The position numbers and the translations under genes were made by a program. The notes under the pieces were generated by a model that was not told the DNA's origin, did no database searches, and was given only the letters and a program-made list of their open reading frames with translations. From NCBI RefSeq assembly GCF_001687325.1, contig NZ_LZRD01000005.1:100261-164260 (forward strand): DNA of 64,000 nucleotides, given 5' to 3'. Origin of the DNA: Streptomyces sp. PTY087I2. Lineage in GTDB: Bacteria > Actinomycetota > Actinomycetes > Streptomycetales > Streptomycetaceae. This document shows, piece after piece, positions 19,405-26,889 of the stretch (its first letter is position 1; each line of letters begins with the position of its first letter).

Positions 19405-19442
19405 GGCGCCGCCGCTCCCGTGGGACGGGGAGCGACGGCGCC
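19405..19442. terminator. bidirectional terminator
   Basis: A 15-bp stem with one mismatch: GGCGCCGCCGCTCCC (19405-19419) against GGGAGCGACGGCGCC (19428-19442), with an 8-nt loop. It lies between the hypothetical gene ending at 19363 and the convergent micropeptide gene ending at 19457, which supports the latter as a separate transcription unit. Confidence 0.82.
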
Positions 19443-19456
19443 GGGCGGAGCAATGG

Positions 19457-19516
19457 TCAGACGAGCCAACCCACGAAGTGGACGACGCCGGCCAGCAGGT
19501 TGGTCAGGAAGTTCAT
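19457..19516 (-). CDS. 19-residue hydrophobic micropeptide
   Basis: The frame ATG (19516) to TGA (19457) encodes MNFLTNLLAGVVHFVGWLV. A textbook ribosome site, AAGGAG, lies 9 nt upstream and a strong terminator 14 bp downstream, so it looks like a deliberate gene and not a chance frame. The peptide is almost entirely apolar, with one central His and a penultimate-region Trp, and no charged side chain, so it should sit in or on the membrane. I do not recognise it. Possible roles are a membrane-active regulator, a toxin-like peptide, or a partner of the neighbouring exporter; none is shown. Upstream on the minus strand are two ACTGCGC repeats (around 19551 and 19581). Confidence 0.6.
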   Translation of the reverse strand: MNFLTNLLAGVVHFVGWLV

Positions 19517-19652
19517 CTGGTCTTTCTCCTTGTACGTGGTGCATCTGTGGGACTGCGCAGTAGCGGTCCGAAGCCCGTTGACTGCGCTCTGCAATCATCA
19601 CGCCCCGGACGAGTGAAGAGCAACGAATCCCCTGACGATCACGCGTTCCAGC

Positions 19653-19695
19653 GAACACCCGATCCCTTGTTCGTGTGTTCCGGCCACGGGTGTTC
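19653..19695. promoter_or_regulatory. inverted GAACACCC/GGGTGTTC cluster upstream of mltG-like gene
   Basis: GAACACCC (19653-19660) is matched by its exact complement GGGTGTTC (19688-19695), with an additional GTGTTC at 19675-19680. The cluster lies about 90 bp before the mltG-like start. This may be an operator. It is not a standard LexA box, because the half-sites are too far apart. Confidence 0.3.
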
Positions 19696-19784
19696 TGTCC
19701 GCGCCGTACGGCGTTCGTGTCGCCGGAGCCGACGCCGAGGTCGGGCTACCGGCCGTGGCTCGCACCCCGGGTTAACGTGCCCGC

Positions 19785-20645
19785 ATGGTGAACGAGTCCC
19801 CGGACGCCCGCCCCCGTCGCAGACTCCGCCCGACCCGCCGCGGGAAGATCGTCCTGGTCGTCGGCGCACTGCTCGTCGTGTCGGCCGCCGTGCTGATCCC
19901 CCTGTCCCTGACCGGATCGGACGAGCCGCCGAAGAAGCGGGAGAGCCCGCAGAACACTCTGATGATCCCCGAAGGCCGTCGCGTCTCGCAGGTGTACGAG
20001 GCGGTCGACAAGGCGCTCGACCTGAAGCCCGGCAGCACGCTGAAGGCCGCGTCGACGGTGGACCTGAAGCTGCCCGCCCAGGCCGAGGGCAACCCCGAGG
20101 GGTACCTCTTCCCGGCCACGTATCCGATCGACGACACGACCGAGCCCGCGGGCCTGCTGCGCTACATGGCCGACACCGCCCGCAAGCACTTCGCCGCGGA
20201 CCATGTCACGGCGGGGGCCCAGCGCAACAACGTCTCCGTCTACGACACGGTCACCATCGCCAGCATCGTCCAGGCCGAGGCCGACACCCCGGCCGACATG
20301 GGCAAGGTGGCCCGGGTCGTCTACAACCGGCTGCTCAAGGACATGCCGCTCCAGATGGACTCCACCATCAACTACGCCCTGAAGCGCTCGACCCTGGACA
20401 CGACGACCGCCGACACCCAGCTGGACAGCCCGTACAACAGCTACCGGATCAAGGGCCTCCCGCCGACGCCCATCGGCAACCCGGGCGAGGAGGCGCTGCG
20501 CGCCGCCGTCAGCCCGACGCCGGGCCCCTGGCTCTACTTCGTCACGGTGGGCCCCGGCGACACCCGGTTCACCGACAGCTACGACGAGCAGCAGAAGAAC
20601 GTGGAGGAGTTCAACCGCGGCAGGGGCTCAGCGGCCGGGAGCTGA
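19785..20645 (+). CDS. mltG: MltG-like endolytic transglycosylase (YceG family), short form
   Basis: 286 residues: a basic cytoplasmic N-terminus, one transmembrane helix (about 24-45), then the extracellular YceG fold. Diagnostic stretches are EGYLFPATY, IASIVQAEA (which contains the family's catalytic Glu position), VVYNRLL, LQMDSTINYAL, SPYNSYRIKGLPPTPIGNPG and PTPGPWLYFV. MltG cleaves nascent glycan strands and sets their length. This copy is shorter than typical family members and lacks most of the LysM-like region, so it is probably a paralogue and not the main housekeeping MltG, which normally sits next to the aroE/alaS region. There is no ribosome site; TAACGT ends 6 bp before the ATG, suggesting a leaderless mRNA. 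Confidence 0.82.
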   Translation: MVNESPDARPRRRLRPTRRGKIVLVVGALLVVSAAVLIPLSLTGSDEPPKKRESPQNTLMIPEGRRVSQVYEAVDKALDLKPGSTLKAASTVDLKLPAQAEGNPEGYLFPATYPIDDTTEPAGLLRYMADTARKHFAADHVTAGAQRNNVSVYDTVTIASIVQAEADTPADMGKVARVVYNRLLKDMPLQMDSTINYALKRSTLDTTTADTQLDSPYNSYRIKGLPPTPIGNPGEEALRAAVSPTPGPWLYFVTVGPGDTRFTDSYDEQQKNVEEFNRGRGSAAGS

Positions 20646-20712
20646 CCGGCTCGGCTGCGACGGGCTGACCGAATCGGCCGACGGAGGGAAGGCGGCGGGA
20701 GGGCGGAGGGGA

Positions 20713-21843
20713 TCAGACCCCGGGCACCGGCACGGCAACGGCCGCCCCGGCTTCCTGGTCCGCCCGCCTGTCGCCCGTCCCCTTCAGCAGCCGCATGACC
20801 GACCGGACCGCCGCGCGGCCCGCGCGGTTCGCGCCGATGGTGCTGGCGGAGGGCCCGTACCCGACGAGGTGGACGCGCCCGTCCCGTACGGCACGGGTGT
20901 TCTCGGCCCGGATGCCGCCACCCGGCTCACGCAGCTTCAGCGGGGCCAAGTGGTCCACGGCGGGCCGGAACCCGGTCGCCCAGAGGATCACATCGGTCTC
21001 GACGACACGGCCGTCGTCCCAGGCCACACCGGTCGGCGTGATCCGGTCGAACATCGGCAGCCGGTCCAGCACCCCCTGCTCCCGGGCGCGCCGCACGGCA
21101 TCGTTCAGCGGCAGCCCCGTCACGCTGACCACGCTCTTCGGCGGCAGCCCGTTACGTACCCGCTCCTCCACCATCGCCACGGCCGCCCGCCCCCACTCCT
21201 CGGTGAACGGTCCCTCGCGGAAGACCGGTTCACTGCGGGTCACCCAGAAGGTGTCGGCGGCGAATTCGGCGATCTCCATCAGATGCTGCGTACCGGAAGC
21301 GCCACCTCCGACCACGAGGACGCGCTGCCCCGCGAACTCCTCGGGCCCCGGGTAGTTCGCCGTGTGCAACTGCCGCCCGCGGAAGGTCTCCTGGCCCGGA
21401 TAGCGCGGCCAGAACGGCCGGTCCCAGGTGCCGGTCGCGTTGATCAGGGCCCGTGCGGCGTACGTCCCCTCGGACGTCTCCACCAGCAGCCGCCCGCCGC
21501 TTCCTTCCCGTACGGCGCTCACCTCCACGGGCCGGTGGACCCGCAGGCCGAAGCGGTCCTCGTACGCGGCGAAGTACGCGCCGATCACCTCCGAGGAGGG
21601 TCGGTCGGGGTCGGCCCCGGTCAGCTCCATGCCCGGCAGCGCGTGCATCCCGTGGACCTTGCCGTACGTCAGCGAGGGCCAGCGGAACTGCCACGCGCCG
21701 CCCGGCCGGGGCGCGTGGTCCAGCACGACGAAGTCGTCGTCCGGCTCCAGCCCGACGCGGCGCAGATGGTAGGCGGCGGACAGCCCCGCCTGACCCGCGC
21801 CGATGACGACCACGTCCAGCTCGCGCACCCCAGAAATGTTCAC
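20713..21843 (-). CDS. FAD-dependent NAD(P)-binding monooxygenase (CzcO-like)
   Basis: About 376 residues from the GTG at 21843. It has an N-terminal FAD motif VVVIGAGQAGLSAAYHL, a PGGAWQFRWPS stretch like that of Baeyer-Villiger and flavin-containing monooxygenases, a second dinucleotide motif VLVVGGGASGTQHL, and the C-terminal ILWATGFRP motif typical of this family. It probably hydroxylates a small organic or metal-linked substrate with NADPH and O2. A TTAGTA box ends 5-6 bp before the chosen GTG, consistent with leaderless expression, and a strong terminator lies just behind it. A second GTG (near 21828) is possible. Two-domain oxidoreductase identity is secure; the substrate is not. Confidence 0.8.
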   Translation of the reverse strand: MNISGVRELDVVVIGAGQAGLSAAYHLRRVGLEPDDDFVVLDHAPRPGGAWQFRWPSLTYGKVHGMHALPGMELTGADPDRPSSEVIGAYFAAYEDRFGLRVHRPVEVSAVREGSGGRLLVETSEGTYAARALINATGTWDRPFWPRYPGQETFRGRQLHTANYPGPEEFAGQRVLVVGGGASGTQHLMEIAEFAADTFWVTRSEPVFREGPFTEEWGRAAVAMVEERVRNGLPPKSVVSVTGLPLNDAVRRAREQGVLDRLPMFDRITPTGVAWDDGRVVETDVILWATGFRPAVDHLAPLKLREPGGGIRAENTRAVRDGRVHLVGYGPSASTIGANRAGRAAVRSVMRLLKGTGDRRADQEAGAAVAVPVPGV

Positions 21844-21856
21844 GCTTCTACTAACT

Positions 21857-21891
21857 CGTCGGGCGCCCGGGATCTTCCCGAGCGCCCGACG
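21857..21891 (-). terminator. terminator of the ssu operon
   Basis: A 15-bp stem, CGTCGGGCGCCCGGG (21857-21871) against CCCGAGCGCCCGACG (21877-21891), with a 5-nt loop. In the minus-strand RNA the one mismatch is a G-U pair. It lies 85 bp after the ssuD stop and directly before the monooxygenase start. Confidence 0.85.
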
Positions 21892-21892
21892 A

Positions 21893-21969
21893 GCATCGCC
21901 GCGAGGCCCGCAGGCCGTCACCGTGAGGCCCCCAAGGCAGCCACTGTGAGGCCCCCAAGGCCGTCACCG
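21893..21969. repeat. tandem 23-bp repeat after ssuD
   Basis: Two nearly identical 23-bp units (21913-21935 and 21936-21958), sharing GTGAGGCCCCCAA, are followed by a partial unit GGCCGTCACCG at 21959-21969. A more degenerate unit precedes them. The array fills the gap between the ssuD stop and the operon terminator. Confidence 0.6.
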
Positions 21970-21975
21970 CACGGC

Positions 21976-23184
21976 TCAGCGGCCTCCGGCGAGCAGCAGG
22001 GGAGCCCCGCCCGGCGCCGGGACTGTCCGGCTCTCGGCACCGTTCACACCCAGCAGCGGCGAGGCGGGCCCGGTCGGCAGCAGCCCGCGGCGGGACAGCT
22101 CGGGGGTGACGCCCTCGCCGAACCAGTACGCCTCCTCCAGATGCGGATACCCGGAGAGCACGAAGTGCTCCACGCCCAGCGCGTGGTACTCCTCGATCCG
22201 GTCCGCGACCTCCGCATGGCTGCCCACCAGCGCGGTCCCGGCCCCGCCGCGTACGAGACCGACGCCCGCCCAGAGGTTCGGCGCGATCTCCAGCTTGTCC
22301 CGCGAACCGCCGTGCAGCGCCAGCATCCGCTGCTGCCCGACCGACTCGCTCTTCCCCAGCGCCTGCTGCGCCGCCGCGATCGTCTCCGGATCGAGGTCGC
22401 CCAGCAGCCGGTCGGCGGTCGCCCATGCCTCCCGCGATGAATCCCGCGAAATGGTGTGCAGCCGGATGCCGAACCGGACCTTGCGCCCCTGCTCCTCCGC
22501 CAAGCCGCGAATCCAGTCGATCTTCTCCTTCACGGCGGCCGGCGGCTCGCCCCAGGTGAGATAGACATCGGCGTGCGCGGCGGCGACCGGCCCGGCCGCC
22601 GCCGACGACCCGCCGAAGAAGATCTCCGGCAGCGGGTCCGGCGGCAGCGCGGTGAGCCCGCCCTCCACCTGGTAGTGCTCTCCGTCGAAGTCGTACGGCT
22701 GCCCGCTCCAGGCGCCCCGCACCACCGACAGGAACTCGGCGGTGCGCGCGTACCTCCGGTCATGGTCCAAGTGGTCCCCGAAACGCCGCTGTTCGGTCGA
22801 GTCGCCGCCGGTGACGACGTTGAGCAGCAGCCGCCCGCGGGTGATCCGCTGATAGGTGGCGGCCATCTGCGCGGCCAGCACGGGCGAGATGACCCCCGGC
22901 CGGAACGCCACCAGGAACTTCAGCCGCTCGGTGTGCTGGGCGAGGGCCACCGTGGTCAGCCAGGCGTCCTCGCACCAGGTACCGGTCGGCGTCAGTACGG
23001 CTTCAAAGCCCAACTGCTCCGCCGCTTTGGCGATCTGGGCCAGGTACTCGATGTCCGGGGCGCGCACGCCGCTCACGGGGGTGATCCGGTCGCGCTTGAT
23101 GCCGCCGTCGGTGTACGCGTGCCGGTCCACGAGCGTCCGGCCGTCGCCGCCGGTGGGCAGGAACCAGTGCAGATGGACGTTCAT
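21976..23184 (-). CDS. ssuD: FMNH2-dependent alkanesulfonate monooxygenase
   Basis: 402 residues, close to the family length of about 380. SsuD uses reduced flavin and O2 to release sulfite from alkanesulfonates in the cytoplasm. The luciferase-like fold is evident from HWFLPTGGDGR, AVLTPTGTWCEDAW, FLVAFRPGVISP, RLLLNVVTGGDSTEQRRFGD, and the phosphate-binding SYP-like segment FVLSGYPHLEEAYWFGEGV. The ATG at 23184 overlaps the ssuA stop by 4 bp; the in-frame extension upstream lies inside ssuA and is rejected. It is the last gene of ssuCBAD. No flavin reductase (ssuE) is encoded nearby. Confidence 0.93.
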   Translation of the reverse strand: MNVHLHWFLPTGGDGRTLVDRHAYTDGGIKRDRITPVSGVRAPDIEYLAQIAKAAEQLGFEAVLTPTGTWCEDAWLTTVALAQHTERLKFLVAFRPGVISPVLAAQMAATYQRITRGRLLLNVVTGGDSTEQRRFGDHLDHDRRYARTAEFLSVVRGAWSGQPYDFDGEHYQVEGGLTALPPDPLPEIFFGGSSAAAGPVAAAHADVYLTWGEPPAAVKEKIDWIRGLAEEQGRKVRFGIRLHTISRDSSREAWATADRLLGDLDPETIAAAQQALGKSESVGQQRMLALHGGSRDKLEIAPNLWAGVGLVRGGAGTALVGSHAEVADRIEEYHALGVEHFVLSGYPHLEEAYWFGEGVTPELSRRGLLPTGPASPLLGVNGAESRTVPAPGGAPLLLAGGR

Positions 23185-24209
23185 GAGGAGGCCTTTCCGT
23201 AGGAGCGCGGCGCGGTGGAGGAAGGGGGAAGGTCGCGGTTGAAGCGGGTGTCGACGTAGTCCTCGAAGTCGAACCGCCGTGGAATCAGCTTGAGTTCGGC
23301 AAAGGTGTCGGCGATCTCCTGCTCGGAGGCGATGGCGGCGGCGTCGATCGCCACCGGGACGCGGGTGCCGTAGGAGCGCTTCACGGCGTCCAGCGCCACT
23401 TCGTACGGAAGCCCGGTCTCCTTCGCCCAGACCTTCGCCCACTCCTCCGGGTGCTCGAAGACCCACTTCTGGGCCCGCTCCAGCCGTACGAGCAGATCGC
23501 CGATGGCCTGGGACTTCTTCGTGTCCTTGAGCGAGGCGGGCGAAGCCACTTGGAATCCGAGGCCGTTGACGACACCTTCGCCGGTCGTGAGGACCCGGGC
23601 GTCCGAGGTGCGCAGGACCTGCGAGGTGTACGGGTCCCAGATCGCCCAGGCGTCGACCTTGCCCCGGCTGAACGCGGCGAGCGCGTCGGCGGGCTGGAGG
23701 TAATTCAGCTCTACGTCCCCGATCCCGAGCCCGGCCTTCTTGAGCGAGGCGACCAGCTGGAAGTGGGCCGAACTGCCCTGGGCGACGGCGATGGACCTGC
23801 CCTTGAGCTGGGCGGGCTTCTTCAGCGGGGAGTCCTCGGGCACGACGATGACCTCACCGGCCGGCGAGCCGTGCGTGGCGCCGACGACAGCGATGTTCGA
23901 GTCGGCCCCGGCCGCGAAGACGGGCGGCGTGTTGCCGACGCCGCCGATGTCGACGGCCCCGGCGCTCACGGCCTCCAGCAGGGGTGGCCCCGAGGTGAAG
24001 GTGGACCACTTGATGCGGTAGTCGAGGTTGTCGAGCTCTCCGGAGGCCCGCAGGATGGCCTCGTAACCTCCCTTCTGGTCACCGACGTTGAGCGTGAGGC
24101 TGCCCTTGCCGTCGGTGTTGTCACCCGAGTTCGCGGACGAGGCGCCGCCGCACGCGGAGAGAAGGAGGGCGAGGGGGAGGAGCAGGGCGGGCAGGGTGCG
24201 ACGTTTCAT
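23181..24209 (-). CDS. ssuA: sulfonate ABC transporter substrate-binding lipoprotein
   Basis: 342 residues. A lipoprotein signal ends in LLSACGG with the lipidated Cys at residue 20, so it is anchored to the outer face of the membrane. The mature part is an SBP_bac/NMT1-type periplasmic-binding fold, with GYEAILRASGEL, AGAVDIGGVGNTPPVFAAGA, GRSIAVAQGSSAHFQLV and VDAWAIWDPY, all typical of SsuA/TauA. It binds aliphatic sulfonates for the SsuBC importer. Both ends overlap neighbours by 4 bp (ssuB and ssuD), indicating a tightly coupled operon. Confidence 0.9.
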   Translation of the reverse strand: MKRRTLPALLLPLALLLSACGGASSANSGDNTDGKGSLTLNVGDQKGGYEAILRASGELDNLDYRIKWSTFTSGPPLLEAVSAGAVDIGGVGNTPPVFAAGADSNIAVVGATHGSPAGEVIVVPEDSPLKKPAQLKGRSIAVAQGSSAHFQLVASLKKAGLGIGDVELNYLQPADALAAFSRGKVDAWAIWDPYTSQVLRTSDARVLTTGEGVVNGLGFQVASPASLKDTKKSQAIGDLLVRLERAQKWVFEHPEEWAKVWAKETGLPYEVALDAVKRSYGTRVPVAIDAAAIASEQEIADTFAELKLIPRRFDFEDYVDTRFNRDLPPSSTAPRSYGKASS

Positions 24210-25075
24210 GACAGCTCTCCGTGATGAGGGTGGGGGTGTACGGGCGATACGTCGGGGCTCTCCGCGCTCTCCGTACGGGCCTGGGGGCGGCCGACGCCTT
24301 CGACACCCGGCTCGTTGGCGCGGCCCGCGTCCTCGACGCCCAGTTCGGTGAGCAGCCGGGAGCGCAGGTCGGTGAAGCCGGGGGAGCCGACCGTGCGCGG
24401 CCGGTCCAGCGCGACGGCCGTGTCGTACGCGATCCGGCCGTCCCGCATCACCAGCACCCGGTCGGCCAGCAGCAGGGCCTCGTCCACGTCATGGGTGACC
24501 AGGAGCACCGCGCAGCCGCGCCGCTGCCAGAGCTCGGCCACGAGCTGCTGGGCCTTGATCCGGGTCAGGGCGTCCAGCGCGCCGAACGGCTCGTCGAGCA
24601 GCAGCAGATCGGGCTCGCGCACCAGGGCCCGGGCCAGCGAAGCGCGCTGGGCCTCTCCGCCGGACAGCGTCTTGGGCCACGCCCCGGCCCGCTCCGCGAG
24701 ACCGACCTCCGCCAACGCCTGCTCGGCGACGGCGCGTTCGGGCTTGCCCGGCAGCCCGAGCAGCACGTTGCGCCAGACCCGCTTCCAGGGCATCAGGCGC
24801 GGGGCCTGGAACGCGACCGCGCGGCGGCGGGGCACCAGGACGGTGCCGGAGATCTCCCGGTCGAGCCCGGCGAGCACTCGCAGCAGGGTCGACTTGCCGC
24901 ACCCGCTGCGTCCGAGCAGCACGGTGAACTCGCCCGCGTTCAGGGTGAGATCGAGGTCGTCGATGACGGAACGCCCGTCGAAGGAGCGGGTGAGCCCTTC
25001 GACGCGTACGGCGGCTTCGGAGGCGGGAGGGGGTTCGAGGTGGGTCTTCACTGGCCGGTGAAGGTCGGTCGCCAT
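24206..25075 (-). CDS. ssuB: sulfonate ABC transporter ATPase
   Basis: 289 residues. All ATPase motifs are intact: Walker A GRSGCGKST, signature LSGGEAQR, Walker B LLLLDEPFGALD and the switch His in VTHDVDEA. A roughly 40-residue Pro/His-rich C-terminal tail is extra. The ATG at 25075 overlaps ssuC by 28 bp and has no good ribosome site. A GTG at 25051 overlaps the ssuC stop by 4 bp like the other joints of this operon and may be the true start. The stop overlaps the ssuA start by 4 bp. Confidence 0.88.
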   Translation of the reverse strand: MATDLHRPVKTHLEPPPASEAAVRVEGLTRSFDGRSVIDDLDLTLNAGEFTVLLGRSGCGKSTLLRVLAGLDREISGTVLVPRRRAVAFQAPRLMPWKRVWRNVLLGLPGKPERAVAEQALAEVGLAERAGAWPKTLSGGEAQRASLARALVREPDLLLLDEPFGALDALTRIKAQQLVAELWQRRGCAVLLVTHDVDEALLLADRVLVMRDGRIAYDTAVALDRPRTVGSPGFTDLRSRLLTELGVEDAGRANEPGVEGVGRPQARTESAESPDVSPVHPHPHHGELS

Positions 25076-25935
25076 TGCAGCAGCAGCCTTTCGAGGATCC
25101 GGACGATGACGTCGGCGGTGAGGCCGAGGAAGGCGTACACGACGAGACAGACGACGATCACGTCGGTCCGGAAGAACTCGCGGGCCTGGTTCATCAGGAA
25201 CCCGATCCCGGCGTCGGCGTTGATCGACTCACCGAAGACGAGCGCGAGCCAGGCGGTCGCCAGCGAGTAGCGCAGACCGGTCATGGCCCCGGGCAGCGCC
25301 CCCGGCAGCACGACATGCCGAACCAGCCCCCATCGCCCGAGCCCCAACGACGTACCGGCTTCAATGAGTTGGGCATCGACTCCCCGAATGCCCGCGTACA
25401 CGTTCAGATACAGATGAAAGGCCACCCCGAGGGCGATGAGGGCCACCTTGGGCGCCTCGCCGATCCCGAGCCAGATGATGAAGAGGGGGATGAGCCCGAC
25501 CCAGGGCACGGTGCGCAGCATCTGTACGGTCGCGTCGACGAGATCCTCCCCGAGCCGCGAGAGCCCCGACACGAGCGCGAGCGCCGTCCCGACGACCCCG
25601 CCGAGCAGGAGCCCCACGACCACCCGCTGGAGTGAGACCCCCATCGCGGCGGGAAGCGTCCCGTCGGCCATCAGATCGGCGCCGGCGCGGGCGATGGTCC
25701 CGGGCGAGGCGAGCACATCGGGATCGAGTACCCCGGTGGCACTGAACACCTGCCACAACCCGAGCAACAGCAGGGGCCCCACCGCACGCCGCACCCACCG
25801 AGGCGCGGCCCGCAACCGCGACCGCCGGACGGAGGCCGGGACGACGGCCTCCAACTCGGGCGCCGTACGCGTCGGCGCGGAGGGTTTCTCGAGGGGTACG
25901 GGTTTCACGGACGGTGGTGCATGGCTGACGGTCAT
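25048..25935 (-). CDS. ssuC: sulfonate ABC transporter permease
   Basis: 295 residues from the ATG at 25935, with GGAG 5 nt upstream; the open extension to 26031 is non-family sequence. Six or so transmembrane helices are visible, with the importer coupling loop EAGTSLGLGRWGLVRHVVLPGALPGAMTGLR (EAA motif). It forms the channel of the SsuABC importer. It is the first gene of ssuCBAD and lies 272 bp downstream of the cysteine-rich leader peptide. Confidence 0.9.
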   Translation of the reverse strand: MTVSHAPPSVKPVPLEKPSAPTRTAPELEAVVPASVRRSRLRAAPRWVRRAVGPLLLLGLWQVFSATGVLDPDVLASPGTIARAGADLMADGTLPAAMGVSLQRVVVGLLLGGVVGTALALVSGLSRLGEDLVDATVQMLRTVPWVGLIPLFIIWLGIGEAPKVALIALGVAFHLYLNVYAGIRGVDAQLIEAGTSLGLGRWGLVRHVVLPGALPGAMTGLRYSLATAWLALVFGESINADAGIGFLMNQAREFFRTDVIVVCLVVYAFLGLTADVIVRILERLLLQWRPTFTGQ

Positions 25936-26207
25936 GACAGCTCCAGGGAGGGACGCACGGATGCGCAGGCAGGCGGGCAGAGGGGCAGGGGGCACGGACA
26001 TGCCGGAGCAACCCCGTAACCACGCACGCACGAGGACCGACCGACGGCCGGCAAAGGCGAATGCGGGAGAGGGGGCAGGAAGCTCAGCGGATGCTGGTGC
26101 GGCTGGTGCGGATGTGCGGCGGCACGGAGCCGGACGCGACTACACCAGAACGAGCGACGGAATACCGCAGACAGCGCAGGGGCGGCCCGGAAGTCGCTGA
26201 GAGAACG
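25936..26207 (-). promoter_or_regulatory. untranslated ssu leader region
   Basis: 272 bp between the leader-peptide stop and ssuC. It contains short direct repeats (CCGCACCAGC-like, around 26085-26115) and pyrimidine-rich stretches. I see no clean terminator/antiterminator pair by eye, so if this is an attenuator the mechanism may rely on translation-coupled (Rho or RNA-folding) events instead of a simple intrinsic terminator. Confidence 0.4.
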
Positions 26208-26291
26208 TCAGCAGCCGCGACAACACGCGGCGGAAGCCACTCGCAGCAGGTCGATGTGACCGCGCGAAGTGAGCAGAGCTGATCGGAACAT
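26208..26291 (-). CDS. leaderless cysteine-rich leader peptide of the ssu operon
   Basis: A 27-residue frame from ATG 26291 to TGA 26208. The peptide contains HIDLLRVASAACCRGC, matching the conserved HIDLLRVASA-Cys pattern of actinobacterial putative leader peptides found before sulfur-assimilation genes. Three of the last five codons are Cys (TGT TGT ... TGC), ending at the stop. There is no ribosome site: a good promoter (-35 TTGACC, 18 bp, -10 TACGTT) places the transcription start at or next to the ATG. In mycobacteria, leaderless poly-cysteine short frames act as cysteine-responsive attenuators. By analogy, slow decoding of the Cys codons under cysteine shortage should raise ssu expression. 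Confidence 0.85.
   Translation of the reverse strand: MFRSALLTSRGHIDLLRVASAACCRGC
26214..26231 (-). promoter_or_regulatory. hairpin presenting the two leader Cys codons in its loop
   Basis: On the transcript, GCCGCG pairs perfectly with CGCGGC around a six-base loop that is exactly the two TGT Cys codons (26220-26225). Ribosome position on these codons would control whether this stem forms. Six G/C pairs make it stable despite its short length. Confidence 0.55.
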
Positions 26292-26298
26292 GGCGCTG

Positions 26299-26328
26299 AA
26301 CGTAGTCATCCGGTCGGGACACGGTCAA
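26299..26328 (-). promoter_or_regulatory. ssu operon promoter
   Basis: On the minus strand TTGACC (26328-26323), 18 bp, TACGTT (26304-26299). The -10 box ends 7 bp before the leader-peptide ATG, so the mRNA starts at or within a base or two of that codon. Confidence 0.7.
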
Positions 26329-26356
26329 TGGCGTCTCGGAGCGTGGACGCGTCATC

Positions 26357-26373
26357 TCACCTCGGTGAGGTGA
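26357..26373. promoter_or_regulatory. dyad TCACCTC-N3-GAGGTGA before yjbQ
   Basis: A perfect 7-bp inverted repeat with a 3-bp spacer, 11 bp before the yjbQ ATG and immediately before its GGAGG ribosome site. It could be a repressor site or an mRNA hairpin close to the ribosome site. Confidence 0.45.
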
Positions 26374-26383
26374 TGATGGAGGC

Positions 26384-26806
26384 ATGTCCGATTCCTTCAC
26401 CACCACGGTCCTGAACATCACCACGGGTACGGCCGAGACCGTCACGGACCTGACGCGCGCCTGCGAGGAGTTCCTCACCCGCACCGCCCCCGGCCGCGAC
26501 GGCCTGCTCAACGTCTTCGTCCCGCACGCCACGGCCGGCATCGCCGTACTGGAGACCGGCGCAGGCAGCGACGACGACCTCCTGGCCGCCCTCCACCACC
26601 TGCTCCCCGCCGACGACCGCTGGCAACACCGCCACGGCAGCCCGGGCCACGGCCGCGACCACGTACTCCCGGCCCTGGTCCCGCCCCACGCCACCCTGCC
26701 GGTGATCGGCGGCCGACTGGAGCTGGGGACCTGGCAGTCGGTCTGCCTGGTGGATACGAACCGGGATAATCCGGAGCGGCAGGTGCGGTTGAGCTTCCTC
26801 GGCTGA
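26384..26806 (+). CDS. yjbQ: YjbQ/UPF0047 family protein (secondary thiamine-phosphate synthase type)
   Basis: 140 residues, the usual length for the family. Conserved parts are VFVPHATAGIAVLETGAG (family motif with the active-site His region), HGRDHVLPALVPPHATLPVIGGRLELGTWQSVCLVD and the closing RQVRLSFLG. YjbQ proteins can complement thiamine-phosphate synthase mutants weakly, but their true role is unsettled. The ATG has GGAGG 2-3 nt upstream. The gene diverges from the ssu leader and has no operon partner. Confidence 0.9.
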   Translation: MSDSFTTTVLNITTGTAETVTDLTRACEEFLTRTAPGRDGLLNVFVPHATAGIAVLETGAGSDDDLLAALHHLLPADDRWQHRHGSPGHGRDHVLPALVPPHATLPVIGGRLELGTWQSVCLVDTNRDNPERQVRLSFLG

Positions 26807-26889
26807 CCAAGGTCGTTGAGCTGGGGGCGTGCCGCTGATTCTCCCGGTCCTCGCGCAGGACAGTTCTTGATCCTTCACGGCCTCGTTTC

